Source: Atopsyche davidsoni
Taxonomy: Eukaryota > Arthropoda > Insecta > Trichoptera > Hydrobiosidae
Assembly: GCA_022113835.1 (NCBI GenBank)
Contig: JAILWY010000028.1
Span: 4,935,001 to 4,999,000, forward strand
Reading direction: 5' to 3'
DNA: 64,000 bases
Below are positions 56,476 through 64,000 of this stretch, in pieces. How positions within the stretch are numbered: position 1 is the first letter of the stretch; the number at the start of each line of letters is the position of its first letter. The notes below the pieces were generated by a model that searched no databases, was not told where the DNA came from, and saw only the letters and a list, made by a program, of their open reading frames with translations. Both the position numbers and the translations under genes were made by a program.

Positions 56476-56579
56476 CTTCTTAAACCACGAGAGGCAACAT
56501 TTCTTCAGTTTGACACATAAAAAAATACCACAGGTGTTTATATGTTTATTCATATCGAAGATAGTAAATTATCAAATGT

Positions 56580-56775
56580 GATCAATCTCTCTGTCTCTTC
56601 GAGTGCCGGTCGGGTCGAGGTGTCGAGAAAACATCGTCTGTGAAGATGAAGATGGCTCCTGATGGGCTGTTCCCGGCTTCAGGAGCAACCCGGAACAGTG
56701 CCGGCCTACTTGTGGACTATTCTTGGAAGCTTCAGCTGCAGCAGACGAGTTTCCACGATCGTATTTACTGATTTT
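56580..56775. other. GC-richer segment, unassigned
   Basis: A minus frame of 75 codons (Ser/Ala-rich) covers it. No recognised domain and no splice borders. Confidence 0.3.
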
Positions 56776-56851
56776 GTAGCTCCGCGCATCCCGTATCAAA
56801 TTGCACGCGGCCCAAACACAATATACTTAAATATCCACTATATCTATTTAA

Positions 56852-57007
56852 GTGATTAAGCACATTTTTTCATACATTGAAAACAATTAAAGAAAACTCT
56901 CAGAAAATATCATCGTGACTTGTGAGGGATGTCACACAAGTCACGATGATATTTTCTGAGAGTTTTCTTTAATTGTTTTCAATGTATGAAAAAATGTGCT
57001 TAATCAC
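56852..57007. repeat. 156-bp palindrome, 73-bp perfect arms
   Basis: Arms 56,852-56,924 and 56,935-57,007 are exact reverse complements with a 10-base loop. Each arm runs from GTGATTAAGCACATTTTTTC to CATCGTGACTTGTG. The inner ends match the 3' flank of the tRNA-like structure at 44.28 kb (CACAAATCACGATG), so the palindrome joins two inverted pieces of that element. Following sequence to 57,060 also matches 44,520-44,580. Confidence 0.95.
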
Positions 57008-57104
57008 ATAAATATACTAATACCTGCATGGGTAAATAAAAACGCATTCTGATTGACATTAATCTAAAATTAATATATCTATTTAAGGTCGCACACTCGA
57101 GTTT

Positions 57105-57376
57105 TTTTTTGATCAAACCGCGTCACATCGTCTTGGCGATGGTAAAAATGTCTTCTACTTCTTTTTTACGTATAAAATATCACTTTAAGCTAAACGAAAA
57201 TGACATCTTCTTCGCGACTTCTGTTTTTCTGTAGGATGCGAAGAATACTCTTCTTCATCACGTGCCTCTCCTCATAAGAGGTTGGCGACTATTTCACTGA
57301 GCATATACTCATGCTGAGTCAGTGTTCATGGTTTTCTAAAGGAAAAATACACTGCATCTGCGTATATAATCGTTTC
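57105..57376 (-). repeat. SINE-like 3' part plus flank, inverted relative to 41.8-42.05 kb
   Basis: Contains GCGTCACATCGTCTTGGCGA, CTTCATCACGTGCCTCTCCT, AGGTTGGCGACTATTTCACT and GAGCATATACTCATGCTGAG. The order is the reverse complement of 41,795-42,050. Confidence 0.75.
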
Positions 57377-57922
57377 CTTACATAGGCCTAAGCCCCATAC
57401 TCGAGTTTTTTAGATCATTTTCTGGTCCGTTTTACGAAAAATCGACTGCACCGATAAAAAAAAATTAAATGCAAAAAGTTATATGCATCTTTTCTTCTGA
57501 ACAAAATATATTTGTATTTCTTGTAAATTTACTTTTAATATGATAAATATGTGTTTTTACAATTAAAGTGTAGGAATTTGGAGATTCGTCATGTCCCTTT
57601 TCCAAGAGTCCTAAACATTTAAAAGTCTTTTTTTCAATTGGAATTAAAATATTAAATATAAACCAAGTGCGTCTTATTAATTTAAAAATTAAAAAAAAAT
57701 TTTTTTTTAACAAACTTTGGTTTTGAAAAGTCGTCATTTTATCAAATTTTTCAACATCTTCAAGATTTTATTTAACACTGAAAATGGACGTTAATTAAAT
57801 AATAAAAAATAGATAAATATAATTTATAGTTTTTTTGATATTGTATAAAAAAATCAACTTTCCACATAGAAAAATAAAGTGACAATTAAATAAATCAAAT
57901 GACACGATTTCGCCAGGTAAAA
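57377..57922 (-). repeat. 550-bp dispersed family, copy 3 (inverted)
   Basis: Reverse complement of the family, from CCATACTCGAGTTTTTTAGA to GACACGATTTCGCCAGGTAA. A 90-codon minus frame (57,465-57,737) resembles the one in copy 2 (shared PIEKKTFKCLG, KTHIYH). Confidence 0.85.
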
Positions 57923-58254
57923 TATAAAATAATGTTGCAAAACGTCTAATGAGGTAGCAAAAATTTCAGGCGGTTTCAGGTAAATATTAAAAATAAAAAT
58001 TATCATCGGTATGTGCAGTTTGTGAATAAATATTTGGGTGTATTTGTGAAAATGCTTTTACGCTGAAAGCTGTTTAAAATATCTGAAGGTCTAACTCATG
58101 CAGAAAATTTATCTTTAGCGTTTAATTTGTGTATTAATTTTTTTTGTTTTAAATATGTGATGTTACAATATTTACAAAAAAAAAAATAATTTTTAGTAAT
58201 TCAAAACTTGCAGTGCGATTTATCCCAACCGAAAATCAATAACCTATTCGCATA

Positions 58255-59310
58255 ATAATGTTTTCAGCAGGTAATATGATAGAAATATATAAGAATGTAA
58301 TGCTACAGTATTTACAGAAAAATCGCTTAACCTACAAATTATTTACAGAAGTAAATAATTTTTCAGCTATTCAAAACTCACAGTGCATTATATCTTAACT
58401 GAAAATCGATAAACTATTCGCATTATAATGTTTTCAGCAGGTAATATGATAGAAAATTTATACTTAGCGCTTAGTTTGTATATTAAAATGTGATGTTATA
58501 ATATTTATAGACACGGAAGTATATTAATTTACAGTAATTCGTAAATTCATTTTCACCACTTCAAAACTTAAAATCCGATTTATCTTAACTGAAAATGAAT
58601 TATATATTTGCATAGTATTTTTTTAAGCAGGTAATATGATTTAATTTATCGTAAGGATTTAATTTTTATATTAAAATGTGAAGCTGCATTATTTGCGATT
58701 TATCCAAAAATATATTCGCATAGTAATGTTTTCAGCAGGTAATATGATATAAACTTTATATAAACTTGTATATAAAAATGTGATGTAACAATATTTACAG
58801 ATACAGAAGTAAATTTATTTTCAGTAGTTCAAAACGTACAGTCCGATTTATCTTAACTAAAAATCAATTATGTATTCGCATAATAATGTTTTCAGCAGGT
58901 AATATGATTAAATTTATTCTTGGAGTTTAATTTGTATATTAAAATGCGAAGCTGCAATATTTACAGAAAAATCGCTTAACGTGAAAATTATTCACAGCAG
59001 TAAACAAATTTTCAGCAATTGAAAACTTACAGTGCGATTTATCCAATAAATGTTTTCAGCAGGTAATATGATAGAAAATTTATACTTAGCGTTTAATTTG
59101 AATTGACACAGAAGTAAATTAATTTTCAGTAGTTCAAAGCTTACAGTGAAATTAATAACCTATGCGTATAATAATGTTTTCAGTAGGTATTTTTTTTAAC
59201 AGAACAATTGCTCATTCAGCAAATTATTCACAGACGTATAAATGATGCGATTTTTATTTAAAAAAATCATTAAACTATTCGTGTAATAAACATCATCAAC
59301 AGGTAATATA
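58255..59310. repeat. variable-length tandem array (units about 110-190 bp)
   Basis: GGTAATATGAT-type words recur at 58,271, 58,441, 58,631, 58,739, 58,899 and 59,063, usually within GTTTTCAGCAGGTAATATGA. Other shared words: AAAATGTGATGTTACAATAT, ATTCGCATAATAATG, TTTATCTTAACTGAAAATC. Units differ by internal deletions. Confidence 0.88.
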
Positions 59311-59332
59311 AATGTCCCTTTCTTCTTACAGA

Positions 59333-59404
59333 CCGGACGTCACAGTTTTCAGAAGCCGTCTCCTGAAAACGTCCTGAAAGTTCTTGAATACGATAATATA
59401 TAAT
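59333..59404 (+). CDS. candidate terminal exon of an unidentified plus-strand gene
   Basis: A good acceptor (CCCTTTCTTCTTACAG) followed by 23 codons and TAA: includes FQKPSPENVLKVLEYDNI. Codon use and G+C stand out from the surroundings. No upstream exon found; any would have to lie left of or between the arrays. AATAAA-type signals follow. Confidence 0.4.
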
Positions 59405-59409
59405 AAAAG

Positions 59410-61135
59410 CAATCTCCAGAATTCCCAACGTCTTTGATGTTGTCTTGTATTTTGCAAATGGCCGATGTTACGTTGATTCAAATTAAACCCAAGTCTCAGT
59501 GGAGATCAAAGATATTTTTTTATCCTCACCGAAATAAAGACGAAGCTCAATCGAACCTCCCAACGACACACGATTGACGTTTAATCTACTGAAACAAGCT
59601 TTTTTTTACACAGTTTAATAATTTGACAGTGATGTACTATATTGTATTTTTATTCTACTTTGTTACAAAGTATAAATAATTTTAATTGATTTTTTTTTAC
59701 ATATTTGATCTGATTTTGTGATGCTAAAATATTACTGTATTTGTGTAATATAATATCTGCATAATGACTAAATCAACAGCCTCCTTATTTTTAACTGTTA
59801 TATTCATTTTATATATAAATTACTGATGTCATATCGTGAGCAAAAAACATAGAATCTTCATATACTAATTTAGATATTAACAACCGAAGCAAAGTATTTT
59901 TTTATTATCAAGAGGATCGAGGCTACATTGTATTTGTTTCAATAAGTATTTTCGTAGTGATCTTTAAAGAATTAACAATAAAAAGAAGTAAGAATAGTTT
60001 ATATTTTTATTCCCCCAATACACTTGACATAAATACGTGTATTTTTATTTGTAAAAATCAAAGAGGAAAACTACAATAAAATGTGAGAAAAACGCTTTTA
60101 AATATGAATGGTTAAGTAGAGCAAGTATTTGTACCATTTTTCTTAGTAGAAATGTCGTTAAATATAAAAATAACTTGTGATCAATTCTTAATGCATATTA
60201 TTTATAAAAAAAATATATTGAGTTTATGTCCGAAATAAAATAACATTAATTTTCCTACTGAAAAGCTTAAAGTGAAAAATATATAATATAAATTTTAACG
60301 CATTATTACTTCATGAAATTAATAAATACATTTATATATATATTTTATTACATTTAAGGGCTCTTATTTGTGAAATGTACCGTATTTTATTATTTACCTT
60401 TATATATAATTACTTATATGTATATTGAAAAGTAAAATTAATATTTTTACTGTACTTCTTACAAGTTTTGTATGAAAAGCGTGTATTCCTGTAATTTCAT
60501 TTATAATATCAATTTTTTTAGAAATTGTAATTTTTTGTTATTTTTTCTAGGCGTCGTATATTATTGTAACAATTTATATAAAAAAAAAAAACTATACATA
60601 TTATATAATAAGTATAAAATGAGATTAGTCGTAAAAATTTAAAATATGACTGAACACATTTTTTAACAAGAAATATATCTTAAATCAATTTTTCTTCAAA
60701 GGTTCGAAAACTAATGCTGATAATTTTATAAGTACATTTGTGAATAAATAAAATATATATATATCCAATTAAATTCAGATGAAAATAGAAGATGCTTTGG
60801 CACGTCGTTTGGTTTTCTAAAACCTGTGAGTCTGAAATAGTTTTACTCCGCCAGGCGTACAATAAACAATAACATCTTCAGTTTTCATTGCTTCTTTACG
60901 ACACTTAAATATAAGTGGATTGTTTTGATTTTTTTGTCACTTACAATTTACAATTCGTAAAACAACAATCGTAAAATATTTTATTTATATCTAAAAAAAA
61001 TCGTGCTTAATAATTGATAAAAACGGACTCTTCCATCCCAAAGTAAAAATTCGACTAATACCAACAACTTCGCAATAAAGATTGAACTCACAGGTTTAAA
61101 GAATATACTGTTTACTAATACGTATATAGATAAAT
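59410..61135. other. AT-rich, no gene seen
   Basis: Very AT-rich, with many A/T runs and AATAAA words. It could hold the 3' UTR of the exon at 59,333, but nothing specific can be supported. Confidence 0.5.
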
Positions 61136-61139
61136 ATTT

Positions 61140-61140
<1 letters not shown>

Positions 61141-61216
<76 letters not shown>
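61141..61216. repeat. long (TA)n microsatellite
   Basis: About 76 bases of uninterrupted TA, the longest in the window. The IYIYIY minus frame is a by-product. Confidence 0.95.
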
Positions 61217-61218
<2 letters not shown>

Positions 61219-61290
61219 TTTGGCAGATCTGAATAATGTGGGTATTAATACCATATATACAGTATCAGTGTTTTGCATACAAAAAGCTCG

Positions 61291-61357
61291 TCACTGAGTA
61301 GCACAGCCGCAATTGCCTCCAAGAGCACTCCAGATTTGCTGGTCTTTCACAAGCATT
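61291..61357 (-). CDS. candidate terminal exon of an unidentified minus-strand gene
   Basis: The minus strand shows acceptor TTTATTCCACAG, then one split base and 21 codons ending in TGA: starts MLVKDQQIWSAL and ends with a Gly/Cys-rich tail (GGNCGCATQ). Well-formed acceptor and non-AT-biased codons. The long TA run lies 3' of it. No further exons recognised to 64,000. Confidence 0.4.
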
Positions 61358-61454
61358 CTGTGGAATAAATTAATAAATCAATTCCACTAAAATCCTTACA
61401 GATTGCCTACGTTGATGGAAAACTTGTCAGTCTGATTGAATACGTGTGCAATAA

Positions 61455-61570
61455 TAATTAGAGCAGTGGTCTTGCCAAAAAGACGTTTACCTCATCGAGG
61501 GTGCACAAGATTTCAACAGGCGTATACCGCGTTATAATTCGACCCTCGTATAACGCGATTTTATAAAAAA
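61455..61570. mobile_element. pogo-like MITE fragment
   Basis: GTATACCGCGTTATAATTCG and ACCCTCGTATAACGCGA are typical of pogo/Tigger-type ends. The rest of the element is not clear. Confidence 0.5.
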
Positions 61571-62180
61571 AAAACCGAGAATAATACGTATAAATCATAT
61601 TGATTATCATCTCAGTCTTTTTCAGTTTGTAGATCCTCATTTTTAAGTTTTGAGCAATTCTGGATTTTTTTCTTCATTCATGAGACTATCCTCGGATGAC
61701 TGAAACTGAAAAAGTACTCAAACTGAAAAACTACAAAAAGGGAATTGACAGTTTGATTTAACAGTTAAAATGATGAATGATTTAACACATTGATAAATAA
61801 TTTATAATATATTATACTTCAGTCAATTGAGTTGGTGTTTTTGAAGCTTGCAACGGTACAGTATTTGTAGAAACTTTCCACCGTTTTTGATGTCCCCAAG
61901 ACTCCTCGAGTGTCCGATAAAAGCTTTATATCAATTTCAAATTATATTAAGTTTAAAAAAAAATGTGATGCAGTGTAGTCGCGTTGTATAAATCTCCCGA
62001 AGCTCTGAGAGATTTATTTGACACGAAGAGCCGAGGACGGTTATGCCAAGATCTGAGTAGGAACATAAAAGTCAGCGTGGCGGTGAGAGACGGCGTTTTA
62101 TTTCTTATGTGACGGTGAAAAGACTTGAGTTATCAACAGCTGATGCCTTCCTGGGATCGTTAAGGTCCACGTTAACTGTT
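61570..62180. other. no gene seen
   Basis: AT-rich sequence, with a more balanced segment at about 61,975-62,175. No good frame or borders. Confidence 0.4.
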
Positions 62181-62194
62181 TTTTCAACATAAAA

Positions 62195-62808
62195 GTCTTA
62201 AGGGTCTTGCTAACCTAACCTAGCTCGGTGTCCATCTCCCCCGTCTGCCACAAAAAAAACACCGTTTTACCTGGCGAAATCGTGTCGTTTGATTAATTTA
62301 ATTGTCACTTTATTTTTCTATTTAGAAAGTTGATTTTTTTATACAGTATCAAAAAAACTATAAATTATATTTATATATTTTTTATTATTCAATTAACGTT
62401 CATTTTCAGGGTAAAATAAAATCTTGAAGATGTTGAAAAATTTGATAAAATGACGACTTTTCAAAACCAAAGTTTGTTAAAAAAATATATTTTTTTTATT
62501 TTTAAATTAATAAAATGCACATGTTTTATATTTAACCTTTTAATTACAATTAATTTTTTTTTTTTTAAATGATTAGGACTCTTAGAACAGGGATATGACG
62601 AATCTCCGAATTCGGACACTTCAATTGGAAAAACACATGTTTATCATATTAAAAGTAAATTTATAAAAAATAAAAAAATACTATGTTCAGAAGAAAAGAT
62701 GTATCTAACTTTTTGCATTTAATTTTTTTTGATTGGCGCAATCGATTTTTCGCAAAACGGACCAGAAAACGATCAAAAAAGCTTGAGTATGGGACTAAGG
62801 CCCTTAAT
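62195..62808 (+). repeat. 550-bp dispersed family, copy 4
   Basis: Starts near TAAGGGTCTTGCTAACC (shared with copy 1) and contains TACCTGGCGAAATCGTGTCG, TTTTCAGGGTAAAATAAAAT, GCAAAACGGACCAGAAAACG. It ends GGGACTAAGGCCCTTA. With copy 1 it fixes the outer limits of the family at about 600 bp. Confidence 0.85.
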
Positions 62809-62809
62809 T

Positions 62810-63640
62810 CCTGAGTTTAGAGTTAACAGCTGTTACCTTGTTTAGACCATAAGAGTTTTATATAAAAACCATGATTTATTGATGACGCCTTGGTACTATT
62901 GTATTTTATGTTTTTATAAGTGCTAATGTTATTTAAGCATATGGAAAATATATTTATATATTTATATATCATGATCATAAAGGTTTTTTTCAGGTCATTG
63001 CCCCCGGCTGTGTATTTTACGTTTTCATGGATGCTAAAGTAAACAGGTTGTACAATCATATTGCACTTGAAGTTTTATCAATTTTTAATTGCTTAGGCAT
63101 TATAAATGATTAATTTTCAATATTTAATTCAGAGTCTGAATTTTCTCGATTATCAGATAGACAAGAAGCAAAGTGTCAATCAAATTATTTTCATATCAAA
63201 TGGTCACATGAGGTTAAAGTTTTAAAACGTATTTGTATTTTATATATAATTCAAAGCAGTGTGTAATTAATTACGAGTGTTTTGTTGTGGTTTCTTAGTA
63301 CACAGAACCATATATAATATGTTGTGTTATATATATATATATTTATAATAATTTGGCATGAAATACAGTTATCAAAATACTGAAAAATTCTTGCCAATAT
63401 TTATAAAGAAGGGGAAATATTCAGTGCAATATCGTTTCTGGCTCGACAATTTAATATTACGTATGGCGCCTGTAAACTTGCCATTTATAATTTATATTTA
63501 ACCCAGCTTATTATGAAAAAAAAAAACCAATCTAGTCTAGTAAAATAGAGTCTTGCAAATTGTATTCTAACGCGATATACAGCCTTAAAAGCTCAAATTA
63601 AATGCGAAAGTTTTTCACGTTTTTCTGGCTGACCTTCGGC
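62810..63640. other. AT-rich, no gene seen
   Basis: No supported coding or RNA feature; short TA runs near 62,955 and 63,330. Confidence 0.5.
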
Positions 63641-63730
63641 CGCGGCTGAGGCTTTTTTGTGCACCTTGTTTACAGGAAGAATGAGACGCACACGTGTCCT
63701 GGCCGCTTGCCCTAAGCCTGCTCACTTTAT
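63640..63730 (-). other. GC-richer block, possible LTR edge
   Basis: The minus strand has CAATAAAGTGAGCAGGCTTA followed about 60 bases on by CTTCCTGTAAACA. This could be a polyadenylation signal and the end of a retrotransposon LTR. Only weak support. Confidence 0.2.
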
Positions 63731-63914
63731 TGCCAAACGCAATTTATACACTATAAAACATAAACAGCATAAAGCAGCTGATGTTTATATAAAAGCTTTG
63801 TTTTTTTAAATTTATTATACGGTACAAAAATTCGGTAGAAATACTTAAGGAAAATATATATTTTTTTAAAATTGCCTTTAAATCTCTCTTAAAGCACTCT
63901 AAACAAATAAAGCT

Positions 63915-64000
63915 ATCTTCTTCTTCGGATGCCTCTCCTCATATAATGTTGCTGAATATTTCCTAGAACACATTTTTATTCTGGGCCAGTCTCATCAATT
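63915..64000 (-). mobile_element. non-LTR retrotransposon 3' end, cut by the window edge
   Basis: In reverse: GAGACTGGCCCAGAATAAAA, then GAGGAGAGGCATCCGAAGAA with a GAAGAAG tail. Same family as 42,165, 51,285 and 55,460. It continues past the window. Confidence 0.65.

Noticed and set aside
61096..61278. Frame encoding an Ile-Tyr repeat
   Set aside because: Pure translation of a (TA)n microsatellite.

Overview
This window is eukaryotic nuclear DNA, most likely from an insect or other arthropod. It is AT-rich, its one large gene has many spliced exons, and it carries arthropod-type transposon debris: hAT MITEs, non-LTR retrotransposon tails, mariner and pogo traces, and long TA runs. There are no operons, Shine-Dalgarno sites or CRISPR arrays. 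I cannot fix the order; the many-intron gene structure and repeat spectrum would suit a hemimetabolous insect such as a hemipteran, but that is a guess.

Layout. (1) 1-4.5 kb: AT-rich sequence with a hAT MITE, other repeat fragments and one weak exon candidate. (2) 4.5-11.9 kb: an unusually repeat-poor stretch downstream of the main gene, possibly its long 3' UTR and flank. (3) 11.9-35.2 kb: the one gene I can identify, on the minus strand, the Tau-tubulin kinase (TTBK) orthologue known in Drosophila as Asator. I traced 31 consecutive exons whose splice phases all agree. They run from 32,464 down to a TGA at 11,896-11,898 and encode about 1,274 residues from the first exon seen, or 1,165 residues from the ATG at 30,734-30,732. 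Exons 3-10 hold a complete CK1-group kinase domain; the rest is a long low-complexity tail. A possible alternative first exon lies at 35,129-35,180. A 2.2 kb hAT transposon with exact 8-bp target duplications and a decayed transposase sits in the intron that splits the kinase domain.

(4) 35-64 kb: almost entirely repeats. They include a non-LTR retrotransposon family and a shorter element with a similar 3' tail, a family of about 550 bp in four copies, several hAT MITEs, foldback elements, a tRNA-like structure inside a terminal-inverted-repeat element, and at least six tandem arrays with periods of about 91, 159, 110-190, 199, 236 and again 236 bp. Two short candidate terminal exons (59.33 kb plus strand; 61.3 kb minus strand) hint at neighbouring genes whose bodies are not recognisable here.

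The gene half and the repeat half barely mix: apart from the hAT insertion, Asator introns are nearly free of the families that fill the right half. The most unusual structures are the 73-bp perfect-arm palindrome at 56.85-57.01 kb, the two unrelated arrays with an identical 236-bp period, and the inverted duplication linking 41.2-42.05 and 57.1-57.9 kb. I see no coherent new multi-gene system.
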